Below the pieces are notes generated by a model. The model made no database searches. It saw only the letters and a list, made by a program, of their open reading frames with translations, and was not told the DNA's origin. A stretch of DNA of 64,000 nt from contig NC_087074.1 in the NCBI RefSeq assembly GCF_026151205.1, forward strand, positions 9,155,726 through 9,219,725, in the 5' to 3' direction. This DNA is from Bolinopsis microptera. Taxonomy: Eukaryota; Ctenophora; Tentaculata; Lobata; Bolinopsidae. The translations under genes were made by a program, and so were the position numbers. Below are positions 21,809 to 33,000 of this stretch, piece by piece (the first letter of the stretch is position 1; every line of letters starts with the position of its first letter).

Positions 21809-21816
21809 ATAACAAC

Positions 21817-23064
21817 TTGCTTTCTAAAGTTCAGTCCGGCTATAGGAAGTTTCATAGCTGTGAAACTGCAACAACCAGAATCCATAACGACATCTTGATA
21901 ACTATTGACAAGAAAACTAAAGTTGTTCTTTTACTTCTAGATTTGAGTGCTGCCTTTGATACTGTCAATCACCCAAGATTAATCAAGAAGCTAAGATCTG
22001 CTTATGGCATTACAGGCATTGCTCTTACATGGATCAGGTCCTACTTGGCTAACCGTTCATTTTGTGTCAAAGTCAAGGATTCGTCTTCCTCAGCAACTGT
22101 TCTTGAGATAGGTGTGCCACAAGGTTCAATCCTTGGCCCCCTGCTATTCATATTGTACACCAAAGATCTTGAGAACATTGCAAGTATGCATGGGTGCTGT
22201 ATTCATTTGTATGCTGATGACACCCAGCTGTATTTCACTCTTGATTCTGATGACCCATCACAGCTAGAGCACAATATGGAACACTGTATGTCTGATATCA
22301 AGAAATGGATGACAAACAATTTCCTTCAACTGAATTCTTCTAAGACTGAAGTCATCGTTATATCCTCTAAATTTGACTCAACAAATATTCCAGCCTCTCT
22401 ACAGATTGTTAAGGATCAAGAGCCACATGTTGTTAGTGGAACTGTGAAGAGTCTTGGGCTGTATTTGGACAGTTATCTTTCAATGAGTGATCAGATTACG
22501 TCAGTGGTTCAAGCATGTAATATTCAGATCAGAAATTTGTGGTTTATTGCATCAAAACTGTCTTTTAACCTTAAGATTCAGCTTGTTCATGCTCTAGTAC
22601 TCTCTAGAATTGATTATTGCAATAGCGTATATTTTGGACTGAGCTCTTATGATTTAAGTCGTTTACAGAAGGTGCAAAATTCTGCTGTAAGATTTATTTT
22701 CGGGAGAGGAAGAAAGGCACACACTACTCCACTACTTAAGAAAGTTCATTTTCTACCAGTTAGATTTAGAATAGATTTTAAGATTGCCCTACTTGCCTAC
22801 AAGTGTTTAAATAATATAGCTCCTCCTTACTTAAAAGAGTTGATATTTCCTAGGCAGCAAAGTTTTAAAAATGTACGTCTTGATAATGATTATTTTTACC
22901 TTAGTTTTCCGCCCTCTCCTAACTATGTAAACACAGAGAAAGCTTTTAGTCACTGTGCAGTTACAGTATTTAATTCCTTGCCATACGACATAAGATCAGC
23001 TGAGTCAGTTACATCTTTCAAGACCAAACTTAAAACATACTTCTTTTCTCTAGCATTTGATTGA
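21817..23064 (+). pseudogene. LINE reverse transcriptase, C-terminal half
   Basis: Contains the first catalytic Asp block (VVLLLLDLSAAFDTVNH), GVPQGSILGPLLFILY, the catalytic CIHLYADDTQLYF box, the thumb and the typical C-terminal region (LSRIDYCNSVYFGL, LQKVQNSAVRFIFGR, FNSLPYDIRSAESVTSFKTK). The frame is fully open for 415 codons with no decay, so the copy is young apart from the insertion. It begins right after the target duplication, so the nominal first codon is not a real start. Confidence 0.92.
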
Positions 23065-23232
23065 TTTTGCATTTACATAGGTAAAATGAACTTGTCATGT
23101 CTAATTTTCAATTAAACTAAGCTCAGTTAATGTAAGAGCCGCTTTAGAAAGCACTGGAGTTTATCTCCAGGATTAAATTATATCGAGTTATATGATTCAG
23201 CTATAAGGCGGTTTATAAATGTTGTATTTATT
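23055..23232 (+). repeat. LINE 3' tail, copy 1
   Basis: Runs from the last codons of the RT (FD, stop) to TTGTATTTATT, followed by (TTA)n. Same sequence at 24871-25048 except one C/T difference at 23198 versus 25014. Confidence 0.93.
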
Positions 23233-24880
23233 TATTATTATTATTATGTTACTTAAAGTGAGTGTCCCGATGGATTTTGGAAGGCACCTGATAGGATCCC
23301 CGACTCACAGCAACCTAAAACTAAACACAAGTGAAGGAGGTGAGGTACGAGCCAGTTCAGTGATCCTATCCTTCAACAGCCCCGTCATTGATCACATGAC
23401 AACCATCCTTCACATGACCAGTGTGGACATGTTGGAGTTCAGTAAAGCTGCTGTTCAGCTGCTTGTTGATGCTGCTTACTCTGGAACTGCAGAGGGGATA
23501 ACCAAGGAACTCTTCAGGGATATCAATAAGATAGCAAATGTGTTTGAATTGTCTTGGTTAGCTGAAAAGTGTGCTGAATATTTCACTGAAGTAGCTGACT
23601 CGGTTAAAACACCGTCTTATACAGAACTGCTTTATTTATTTGAAGAGGCAGGTTTTGTTTATGAGAAGCTGAAGATAAAAGATTATCTAAATCTTACCAT
23701 CAAAAAGATTGAAATAATGAAGTGGAAAAAGGAGTTTATAGACAGGTATCTTGAGAATGCAGACAAGTTATCTACACAGAAACTAGACATGGTGATAGAG
23801 CTAGCTGGTTCTGAAGTTAACTGTGTTGTACAAACTCTAACTAATCAGTTATCAGAACAGTTAAAAGTTCAGGGTTCAAGTCTTTCTGTTTCTTGTCAGT
23901 ATTTTCTGGAAAATTCTAATTTGTTTCTCTGTAAAAAGTCTGATGAAGTTTTGTTTGACCACTTATTTGATATTCTTGGGGAGCTTCCAGACGAAAGAAT
24001 AAGATGGACTTTTGAGCTTCATCGCAAAAGTTGTAAAAATAGAACTGAGTTGGCTCATAGTTCTGATGAATTAAGAGGATCCAGCTCAACAACAGTATCT
24101 AGATGTAACATTATACCGAACTTGTACCATGATATGGATATGAACATGTCATTTAATCTGTTGCTTGACTGGCTGTCTGTGTCTGAGGATGTTACCAGTT
24201 TGATGATGGCTATAGAAGCTGTGTACACATGGAACAGATACCGGTACTATTATTGTAGAAAGATCAATAAGAAGAGTTGCAATGTTGACTTTTCTGCTTT
24301 GTCTGCTAGACTAACAGACCTAGTAGAAAGGCGAGGCTGGTCTCTTTTACCGTCCTACTTCACGTATTATGAGTATGATTTAGGTCTAAAGAATAACGAA
24401 GGTGAACAGGGGAGGTATAGTTTAAAACAATTCTGTACAGCTAATAAACAGGATACCTCATACGTTACCGTAATTCCCTGTATTAAATGGTGTACAAACC
24501 CACTGAGTTCAATACACTGTAGAGACTCCAAGATGATCTTCCACTTCCAACACCCGTCAGTAACATCTTGTAGTTTAACTGGTAAATGTGGGTTTATTCT
24601 AAAAACAGTCCCCAGTGAAGCCGCATTGTGGACCTTGAGACTGTGTACTGATAAAGAAGATTACCTGGGTGAAACTGTGCACTTTCATGATGAGATAAGA
24701 GCAGAGAAAATGCATGTTTTTATTAGTGACATTAATAACGAACTATTGCCAATAACGTGGTTAGGTTGCCTTCATGTTAAAGATGCTCATAAAGATATAT
24801 ACGTCTGGGAGAGAAACTATCTTAAAATTGATTTTGAATCAAACAACTTTCAAGTTATGTATAATAGTAAATTTGATTGA
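23219..24880 (+). CDS. Intronless BTB-domain protein between two LINE tails
   Basis: An open frame of 553 codons, much longer than chance. The N-terminal part (LKLNTSEGGEVRASSVILSF, DMLEFSKAAVQLLVDAAYSG, LFRDINKIANVFELSWLAEK) matches a BTB/POZ domain, which dimerises and often recruits Cullin-3; a BACK-like helical region follows. The C-terminal half (about residues 300-550, many Cys, Trp and Tyr) I do not recognise. The first ATG lies inside the LINE tail, so its first ten residues are LINE-derived (MLYLFIIIIM). More likely starts are Met10 (23246) or Met18 (23270). The last codons and stop (FD, stop) coincide with the start of the second LINE tail. It may be a transduced retrogene; whether it is expressed is unknown. 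Confidence 0.75.
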   Translation: MLYLFIIIIMLLKVSVPMDFGRHLIGSPTHSNLKLNTSEGGEVRASSVILSFNSPVIDHMTTILHMTSVDMLEFSKAAVQLLVDAAYSGTAEGITKELFRDINKIANVFELSWLAEKCAEYFTEVADSVKTPSYTELLYLFEEAGFVYEKLKIKDYLNLTIKKIEIMKWKKEFIDRYLENADKLSTQKLDMVIELAGSEVNCVVQTLTNQLSEQLKVQGSSLSVSCQYFLENSNLFLCKKSDEVLFDHLFDILGELPDERIRWTFELHRKSCKNRTELAHSSDELRGSSSTTVSRCNIIPNLYHDMDMNMSFNLLLDWLSVSEDVTSLMMAIEAVYTWNRYRYYYCRKINKKSCNVDFSALSARLTDLVERRGWSLLPSYFTYYEYDLGLKNNEGEQGRYSLKQFCTANKQDTSYVTVIPCIKWCTNPLSSIHCRDSKMIFHFQHPSVTSCSLTGKCGFILKTVPSEAALWTLRLCTDKEDYLGETVHFHDEIRAEKMHVFISDINNELLPITWLGCLHVKDAHKDIYVWERNYLKIDFESNNFQVMYNSKFD

Positions 24881-25048
24881 TTTTGCATTTACATAGGTAA
24901 AATGAACTTGTCATGTCTAATTTTCAATTAAACTAAGCTCAGTTAATGTAAGAGCCGCTTTAGAAAGCACTGGAGTTTATCTCCAGGATTAAATTATATC
25001 GAGTTATATGATTTAGCTATAAGGCGGTTTATAAATGTTGTATTTATT
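24871..25048 (+). repeat. LINE 3' tail, copy 2, forming the end of the BTB gene
   Basis: 178 bp with one mismatch to 23055-23232. It supplies the stop codon and 3' UTR of the BTB frame. Confidence 0.93.
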
Positions 25049-25054
25049 ATATTT

Positions 25055-25385
25055 CAACGGCTTAGTGGCTCAGTTGGTTAATCCGGGCCTGGTATTGCTT
25101 GAGGTACCAGGTTCGATTCCCGACTCTGCCACTAGCCGTGGGGTGAGCGTCGTCGACGCTCAGCTAAGGATCCTGAGTGGTCTATGCAGCCCCCCGGTCC
25201 ACTCAGCCAAATACTCGAGAAATCGGGTGTGAGGGTTAAATGAGGAGCTGCCCATTGCAGCAAAGTCTCGGGCGAAGAAAGTATGGTACACACTACCTTA
25301 ACCGTCACTGGCCTAATGTATAATTGAATCCTTCGGCTTCCTGTAATTGGCTGGTTACACACTTGTGTAACAATGTGGCTGTTGG
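25055..25385 (+). mobile_element. tRNA-derived SINE
   Basis: A pol III A box (TGGCTCAGTTGG, 25066-25077) and B box (GGTTCGATTCC, 25110-25120) with tRNA-like spacing. CGGCTTAG at 25059 can pair with CTAGCCG near 25132, like an acceptor stem with one bulge. The anticodon arm is not tRNA-like and the sequence continues as an unrelated body, so this is a SINE head, not a tRNA gene. It begins a few bases after the LINE tail. The 3' edge is approximate. Confidence 0.75.
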
Positions 25386-26290
25386 AATGTCCGAAGTAAA
25401 ATAAGAGTTGAGATTATAAGTGATAGTTAATGCTTGTGATCTCATTGTTGGTTTGTAGACAAGACAAGTTTTGTTCTAGAAAACTAGAAGTGTACTTGTT
25501 TACCAAGTTGAGGTTCCTCCAGTAACAAAGAGGACTGTAATTATCAGCTGCAGAATTAATATTCTGTTCCTGATCTCATGATAACTTATTTTTCCAACCT
25601 TCTTGTTATGTTAATGTTTGTAAGCTCTACCAGCTGTACACCACTACATTACACCTTATAATCTAGAATATTGATATGAGTCTTTATCTGATTGAGTAGA
25701 CTTCATGTTAGCATGGGAGCAAATGTTAAAAAATTGTAACATTACTTTTGGAATTGGATTGATTTTTGTACCTACAAAATTTATACTTGATTACAGTTGA
25801 TTACGGAGGGGGGTAAAAATTGCTAAAATATTGATTACGTAATGTGTGAAGGACCCCTGGCCCTTACTAACATTTTTGATGATCTTATGTACCATCATGT
25901 TTTGATTCGATTTGATAGATGTGGTCAACAAACTTTCATATTCTTCATGGTAGAAGGGACACCAAGCTTTGCTTGTATAGTGTAGAGCAGTAATAATCCA
26001 CTCATATGAATATTTTCATGAAGTCTTTCTTCCTTTGATCACTTATACTATGTTTCATTCTGTTTTTTGTACCACCCACATGCCACTTTTAAGTTATAGT
26101 TAGGAAATTGCCCAGTACAGGAATACCCCAAATTAAGTGCGTGATTTTTAATCAATTGTAACCTCAGTTGGGATGGATATTTTGATGCGATTGAAACTGG
26201 CTATCAAAGTATTACTATTAGCTGTATCTAATATGATACTCCCTGTGACCACACGCTCTAAAGTGTAATATAAATTTAATGTGATATTTG
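25386..26290. other. Upstream region of TBP, no gene seen
   Basis: AT-rich and without exon-like frames except for a MITE fragment at 25797. It probably contains the TBP promoter and either a 5'-UTR intron or a trans-splice acceptor region. Confidence 0.5.
25797..25857 (+). mobile_element. 3' fragment of the GGGGTCGTTCACAT MITE
   Basis: TTGATTACGGAGGGGGGTAA ... GATTACGTAATGTGTGAAGG ACCCC matches the right end of the complete copy at 42134-42306. Confidence 0.7.
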
Positions 26291-26305
26291 TTCAGGAAGG
26301 TAAAG

Positions 26306-26986
26306 ATGAGTGAGTACGAAGGACCACCCAGTGTCAGTTTGTCTGCCCCTTCCTTGGCTGACCTCCAGTCTGTACCCACACCTGGACCTTCCTACTATGG
26401 TCTCAACTCTCCCGCAGCTTTCACTCCCTCCACACCTATGGACCACGGTATAGAACCCACCATTCAGAACATTGTCTCTACAGTCAACTTGGGCTGTAGA
26501 CTTGATCTCAAGCAGATTGCGCTGCATGCAAGGAATGCTGAGTACAATCCAAAACGATTTGCAGCAGTGATAATGAGGATAAGAGAGCCGCGGACCACTG
26601 CGTTATTGTTCAATAGTGGCAAGATGGTCTGTACAGGGGCCAAGAGTGAAGACGAATCCAGACTTGCTGCCCGAAAATATGCGAGGGTTGTTCAGAAATT
26701 AGGTTTCCCTGCCAAATTCACCGAGTTTAAAATTCAGAATATGGTAGGCAGTTGTGATGTTAAATTTCCAATTAGACTTGAAGGGCTATATGCACAACAT
26801 GGACAGTTTTCTCATTATGAGCCTGAGTTATTTCCTGGGCTTATTTACAGAATGTTGAGACCAAAGATTGTTCTCCTGATATTCGTGTCGGGAAAAGTTG
26901 TACTAACGGGAGCAAAAGACAGACAAGATATAAATGCTGCATTTGAATGTATTTATCCCATCTTGAAGAATTTCCGGAAAAAATAA
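26306..26986 (+). CDS. TBP: TATA-box-binding protein
   Basis: General transcription factor that bends promoter DNA as the core of TFIID and also serves Pol I and Pol III. 226 residues. The N-terminal 48 residues are short, Pro/Ser-rich and lack the poly-Gln of vertebrates. The saddle core follows from about residue 49 ([20 protein letters not shown]) as two direct repeats. Each repeat ends in the signature ([39 protein letters not shown]), and the DNA-intercalating Phe residues are present in [23 protein letters not shown] and LIFVSGK. The coding region has no intron. The start is fixed by the conserved MSEYEGPP-like opening; an in-frame stop lies 24 bases upstream (26282). A 3' splice acceptor (TTTGTTCAG, ending 26295) lies 10 bases before the ATG. 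Confidence 0.97.
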   Translation: MSEYEGPPSVSLSAPSLADLQSVPTPGPSYYGLNSPAAFTPSTPMDHGIEPTIQNIVSTVNLGCRLDLKQIALHARNAEYNPKRFAAVIMRIREPRTTALLFNSGKMVCTGAKSEDESRLAARKYARVVQKLGFPAKFTEFKIQNMVGSCDVKFPIRLEGLYAQHGQFSHYEPELFPGLIYRMLRPKIVLLIFVSGKVVLTGAKDRQDINAAFECIYPILKNFRKK

Positions 26987-27154
26987 TCTCATCAGAGAAG
27001 TTTACCTGGATTTTCTGATGATCTGTACAAAACATTTTTTTGTTTACAATATCATGTAAAGCTCAGATAACAAACAAGAAAGGGATAAATCTGAAGCAAT
27101 CACATTTTCAAATGGATAAATTTTAATTGAACTGAGGGTGATTAAATCATATAA

Positions 27155-27160
27155 AATAAA
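27155..27160 (+). terminator. Polyadenylation signal of TBP
   Basis: AATAAA about 170 bases after the TBP stop codon. Confidence 0.55.
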
Positions 27161-28228
27161 TAGTTCTTTTATTTATTTACGAGACAAACGTATTTCCTGT
27201 TTCAGCTTAATCATTCCCCTGTAATTTAATCTAGGTTCTTCCATTCGATGAAAATGGTTTAATTGTTGTTTTTGAGTACCAGTCCAAAATTAGCACAAGT
27301 GCTCCTAGTAGCTACAACTTATATTGCACAATGCATGTATTGTGTATGGTTAACAGTTTTATTTGATTTCTATTGATCTGCAGACGATAGATCAAAGTTT
27401 TAAAGTTTTTGCTGACCAATAGAAATTATTGTTATATTGCAGTAAAGATTTTTAATGCTGAGTAATGGTTATTCTGCATTGCTCTTTATGGAAAAATTGA
27501 CATTTGAACTTCGTATCTACGCATTTTGGGGATTCTTATATTTTGTTTGTGTTGATATGAAGATTGAAGAATGATGGATCGATAGTTAACAATAGATATT
27601 CAAATATTCTGGATTAATGAGCTTCAGTTCCTGTGGCATACAATGCCAAGTCCATAAAGGCATCTGTCCAGTAGTTGTGTATAAACTGAAGATGTGCAAC
27701 AATGTTGTTTCCTCTTGTCCTTGATACATATTTTGCATAATTTTAGTTCATCCATCATCATTCTCCTAACATTAACATAACATTAACATAATGTAGCTAT
27801 GATAGCTATTTTATAAAATGAGGTCTGATTGGTTTGCTAGCGGATGTTCTAAGCATTAGTCCTTATATATAGTCTGTCTTCTTAATTCGACTATTAGAAC
27901 CCATTAGTCCTCATGTAAGTAGACACCAATAAGTTTTTTATAGTAGACGAATTCTATAATATGATCCCCAAAGTGCAAATTGGAAGTTTGAAGTTATATC
28001 CATTAAAAGCGTATTCAATTATGTCAATTTGTTTTATTTTTATTTATTAGTCTGATGTTTCCCAAAATTGACTTTAAAAAGTAAATAGATGATTTTGAAA
28101 TTTGAATGTACAACTTAAGACGCAGTGAACATATCATACTGAATGAGTAAGTTTAAACCAAAGCTTTGGAAATAATGTAACTGCTACACCTACGATCCAG
28201 TAGTCAGTAAATGATAAGTAATATTCCA
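27161..28228. other. Intergenic, nothing recognised
   Basis: AT-rich, no family-like frames. A small repeat of CATTAACATAA occurs at about 27770. Confidence 0.5.
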
Positions 28229-28238
28229 GGTGTATTAA

Positions 28239-29075
28239 ATGAATGAGGGGGGACTAAAGGACAGACATCGGAGAGAGTTAAAAGAGCTACAAGCAAAGAT
28301 CCAAGCTGTTAAAAAGTCAGTTCCAAAAGGAGACAAGAAAGCAAAGAAAAAATCAGTCGAAGAAATCGCGTTACTGCAGAAAGAGCTATCTGATAGACAT
28401 GAGCGGGAGCTGAAAGAACTTGAATCTTTGTCAAATGAAGTTGAACATATAAATTTAGAAGAAGGCCACAAAGCTGGTGTTGTGGGAGAACAACACGATG
28501 AGTCTGTAAAGAAGATGAGTAAATCAGAGAAAAGAAGAGAAGCTAAAGCTGCAGCAACCCAAAAGAAACTAGAGCAGATCTCTGAACTGAGCTCTGAAGT
28601 AACCAAGCGCTCCACCGAACACCTCAAGATCACAGAGCACCTCAAATCTTATAATTTATCAGTGTACGAGATAGCAGCAGACGGTAACTGTATGTTCTAC
28701 GCGCTACAGCACCAGCTACAAGACCGGGGGTTACCACAAAGTGTGAACGATCTACGCGAGACTGCTGCCAACTACATGACCCAACACCAGGACGACTTTT
28801 TACCCTACTTAGTGCACCCTAAAACGGGAGACATGTTGAGTTTGGAGGAGTTTGCTACTTACTGTCGGGAGATTAAAACTGATGGGGTGTGGGGTGGGAT
28901 GCACGAGGCTCACGCTATCAGCTCATCACTTAAAGTACCCATCAAAATACTTCAGGCGGATGTACCTCCTATTGTTTTTGGTGAGGGGTACGTGCAGGAG
29001 CCAGTTATCCTGCTTTATTATAAACATAAGTACGGTTTGGGAGAACATTATGATTCGATAACGCCGTGCAGGTAG
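28239..29075 (+). CDS. OTUD6B: OTU-domain deubiquitinase, OTUD6 family
   Basis: Cysteine protease that removes ubiquitin; in other animals OTUD6 proteins act on translation-associated targets. 278 residues. The N-terminal helical, Lys/Glu-rich region (LKELQAKIQAVKKSVPKGDK) is characteristic of OTUD6. The OTU domain begins near residue 140 with the catalytic loop AADGNCMFYAL (Asp and Cys), has TYCREIKTDGVWGGMHEAHA in the middle, and ends with GLGEHYDSI, which holds the catalytic His. The start is decided by an in-frame TAA directly before the ATG. An acceptor-like AATATTCCAG ends 10 bases upstream. The coding region has no intron. OTUD6A/B cannot be separated here; the symbol follows the ancestral form. 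Confidence 0.93.
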   Translation: MNEGGLKDRHRRELKELQAKIQAVKKSVPKGDKKAKKKSVEEIALLQKELSDRHERELKELESLSNEVEHINLEEGHKAGVVGEQHDESVKKMSKSEKRREAKAAATQKKLEQISELSSEVTKRSTEHLKITEHLKSYNLSVYEIAADGNCMFYALQHQLQDRGLPQSVNDLRETAANYMTQHQDDFLPYLVHPKTGDMLSLEEFATYCREIKTDGVWGGMHEAHAISSSLKVPIKILQADVPPIVFGEGYVQEPVILLYYKHKYGLGEHYDSITPCR

Positions 29076-29480
29076 CACAACTCACTCATTTCTATTATAG
29101 ATTGGCATGTCCTGTTTTGTTTTCAGCTTTATAGTTATGCTTTCGCTTTTCAATTATAGTCATATTTTTGGTGGAGAATTTGTATATGGGTCATAGATGT
29201 GAATATTGGGAAAAAAACGAGCTAAGCACTGATTCTACTATTACCATTTTGCTTTGTATTTGAATAGGTTTTAGGATATTTGAATAAGGTGGTTAGATAT
29301 CTTAGTTTAATTATACTCTGAGGAACTCTTTAATGTTAACTCTTTAATGCAGTTAAAGTTGATTGAAACCACAATAGAAATACAATTTCATCGTTTTATT
29401 TTACTGTGCTCGTCAACGAAATTAGTCGAATTATGGTCAGGAAGCATCGAGTAAGTTCAACCAAAAAATATAGAAACTGG
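29076..29480. other. Intergenic, nothing recognised
   Basis: AT-rich 3' flank of OTUD6 up to the G-run element; no clear AATAAA seen. Confidence 0.5.
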
Positions 29481-30061
29481 AAAGTTGGGGGGGGGGGGGG
29501 GGGGGGGGGTCCAACCCGATGTCCGATATGAGGGTTGATGAGGCCAAAATCGGAATCGGAAAAATCGGAAAAATCGGAAAATTGAGAAATTTACTGAATC
29601 AATCTCTAAAAGCTCTCAGAAGTGATATAATTTAACCAGAACCCCTACATATGCTATGTATGCTATATGAAAACGAACCAATTGGACATTCCAATAGTAT
29701 GTTTTATGTGTATTTCCACTGCAGGGGCGCTAGTATGCTCACTACTAGTTGGAGTTATCATGCAATGTACTCCCAGACCCGAGTGCTTTGGTCTCTTGTG
29801 AGATCGATTGTTTCTGCTCATTGATTCTATCCATGTTACTTGTTATTATCATGTATTAGTACAACACTAGGTACCGGGTTATATTTTTTGGTCCAGTCTT
29901 AAAACATACCATAATATCACTAGTACACTGCACCTTAAATGTATAGTCAAGTACATTTGTATCGTAACACATGCTTGGCTGGGGGATCATGTTTTGTGTC
30001 CGTTCGGTATATTTTCAAAACGGACAAAAAGTAGGGCGGACAAAAACAGACAGAACATTTA

Positions 30062-33000
30062 GATGTCCTCCTCCTCCCTAGTCTTCCTCCTCCTTCTTAT
30101 CAGTCCTCCTCCTCCTCCTAAGTCTTCCTCCTCCTCCTGAGACTTTCTCCTCCTCAGTCCTCTTCAGTCCTCTTCCTGACTCCTCGTCCTCCTCCTTCTC
30201 CTTAGATCTCCTCACCCTCCTCACCCTCCTCCTCAGTTCCCTTCTCCTCCTCCTCCTCCTCCTCATCCTCCTCCTCCTCCTCACTTCTCCTCCTCATCCT
30301 CCTCCTCCTCAGTCCTCCTCTTAGTCGTCCTCCTCCTCCTGAGTCCTCCTCCTCATCCTCCTCCACCTCCTGAGTCCTCCTCCTGAGTCCCCCTCCTCAA
30401 CCTCCTCCTCAGTCATCCTCCTCTTCCTCCTCAGTCCTCCCCAGTCCTCCTCCTCCTCCTTCTCCTCCTCATCAGTCCTCATCCTCTGTCCTCCTCATAA
30501 TCGTCCTTATCCTCGTCCTTATCCTCCTCCTCAGTCCTCTCCCAGTCCTCCTCCTCATCCTCCTTCTCCTTCTCCTTCTCCTCTTTCTTTTCCTCCTAAT
30601 CGGTCCTCCTCGTCCTTAGTCCTCGTCCTTTTCTCGTCCTCCTCAGTCTTCCTCCTCAGTCCTCCTCAGTCCTCCTCCTTATCATCCTCCTCATCATCCT
30701 CCTCATCATCCTCCTCCTCAACAGTCCTCCTCCTCCTCCTCAGTCTCCTCATCCTCCTCCCCAGTCCTCCTCAGTCCTCCACCTCCTTCTCCTACTCCTA
30801 AGTCCTCCTTCATCAGTCCTCATCCTCAGTCCTCCACTAGTTGTCCTCGTCCTTAGTCCTCCTCCTTTTCCTCCTCCTGAGTCCTCCTGAGTCCTCCTCC
30901 TCCTCCTCCTCCTCATCAGTCCTCCTCCTCCTCTTCAGTCCTCCTCCTGAGTCCACCTCCTCATCCTCATCCACCTCCTGAGTCCTTCTGAGTCATCCTC
31001 CTCTTCCTCCTCCTCCTCCTCCTCAATATCCTCCTTATCCTACTCCTTCTCAGTCCTCCTCCTTCTCCTCATTCTCCTCCTTATCCTCCTCCTCCTCAGT
31101 CCTCCTCCTTCTCCTCCTCCTTCTCCTTTTCCTTCTCCTCCTAATCAGTCCTCTTCCTTAGCCCTCGTTATCATCCTCCTAGTCCTCGTCCTTAGTCCTC
31201 GTCCTCATCCTCCTCAGTCCTCCTCCTCCTTATCATCCTCCTCATCATCCTCCTCATCATCCTCCTCCTCAACAGTCCTCCTCCTCCTCCTCAGTCTCCT
31301 CATCCTCCTCCCCAGTCCTCCTCAGTCCTCCACCTCCTTCTCCTACTCCTAAGTCCTCCTTCATCAGTCCTCATCCTCAGTCCTCCACTAGTTGTCCTCG
31401 TCCTTAGTCCTCCTCCTTTTCCTCCTCCTGAGTCCTCCTGAGTCCTCCTCCTCCTCCTCCTCCTCATCAGTCCTCCTCCTCCTCTTCAGTCCTCCTCCTG
31501 AGTCCACCTCCTCATCCTCATCCACCTCCTGAGTCCTTCTGAGTCATCCTCCTCTTCCTCCTCCTCCTCCTCCTCAATATCCTCCTTATCCTACTCCTTC
31601 TCAGTCCTCCTCCTTCTCCTCATTCTCCTCCTTATCCTCCTCCTCCTCAGTCCTCCTCCTTCTCCTCCTCCTTCTCCTTTTCCTTCTCCTCCTAATCAGT
31701 CCTCTTCCTTAGCCCTCGTTATCATCCTCCTAGTCCTCGTCCTTAGTCCTCGTCCTCATCCTCCTCAGTCCTCCTCCTCCTTCTCCTCCTCCTTCTCCTC
31801 GTCCTCATCCTCGTCCTCCTCATTCTCGTCCTCCTTCTCCTCCTCTTTTTTCTCCTCCTAATCAGTCCTCCTCAGTCTTCCTCCTCAGTCCTCCTCAGTC
31901 CTCCTCCTCGTCATCCTCCTCCTCAACAGTCCTCCTCCTCAACAGTCCTCCCCCTCCTCCTCAGTCTCCTCCTCTTCAGTCCTCCTTAGTTCTCCTCCTC
32001 CTCCTTATCCTACTCCTAAGTCCTCCTCCTACTCCTCCTCATCAGTCCTCATCATCAGTCCTCCACTAGTTGTCCTCGTCCTCGTCCTTAGTCCTCCTCC
32101 TCCTCTTCCTCCTCCTGAGTCCTCCTCCTCTGCAGTCCTCCTCCTCCTCTGCAGTCCTCCTCCTGAGTCCACCTCCTCATCCTCCTCCACCTCCTGAGTC
32201 CTCCTCCTGAGTCCTCCTCCTCCTCCTCAATCTCCTCCTTATCCTCCTCCTCAGTCCTCCTCCTCCTCCTCATTCTCCTCCTTATCTACCTCCTCCTCAG
32301 TCCTTCTCCTCCCTCTCCTCCTCCTTCTCCTTTTCCTTTTCCTAATCAGTCCTCTTCCTTCTAGCCCTCGATATCATCCTCCTAGTCCTCGTCCTTAGTC
32401 CTCGTCCTCATCCTCCTCAGTCTTCCTCCTTAGTCCTCCCCCTCCTCAGTCCTGCTCCTCAGTCCTCCTCCTCCTCCTCATCCTCCTCAGTCCTCTTCCT
32501 CAGTCCTCATCCTCTTCCTCCTCAGTCCTCCTCCTCCTTAGCCCCCGTCCTCCTCCTACTCGTCAGTCCTCCTTCTCCTCCTTCTCATCCTCAGTCCTCC
32601 TCATCATCCTCCTCAGTCCTCCCCCAGTCCTCCTCCTCCTCAGTCCTCCCTAAGTCCTCCTCTTCCTCAGTCCTCCCCCAGTTCTCTTTCTCCTTCTCCT
32701 CCTGCTCAGTCCTCCTGCTCAGTCCTCCTCCTCCTCCTCCTTCTTATCAGTCCTCCTCCTCAGTCCTCCTCCTCAACAGTCCTCCTCCTCCTCCTCAGTC
32801 TCCTCATCCTCCTCCCCAGTCCTCCTCAGTCCTCCACCTCCTTCTCCTACTCCTAAGTCCTCCTTCATCAGTCCTCATCCTCAGTCCTCCACTAGTTGTC
32901 CTCGTCCTTAGTCCTCCTCCTTTTCCTCCTCCTGAGTCCTCCTGAGTCCTCCTCCTCCTCCTCCTCCTCATCAGTCCTCCTCCTCCTCTTCAGTCCTCCT

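Larger units (their letters stand above)
19890..23232 (+). mobile_element. LINE (CR1/Jockey-like), 5'-truncated, split by a DNA transposon
   Basis: RT-coding part in one frame once the insertion at 20536-21808 and one copy of its target duplication are set aside. The stop at 23062-23064 is followed by a 3' tail of about 170 bp ending in TTGTATTTATT plus (TTA)n. The N-terminal endonuclease is absent, so the copy is 5'-truncated. The 3' tail occurs again, with one mismatch in 178 bp, at 24871-25048. Confidence 0.88.

Noticed and set aside
25058-25138. tRNA gene
   Set aside because: A and B boxes are good, but the anticodon arm does not fold and the sequence runs on into a SINE body.
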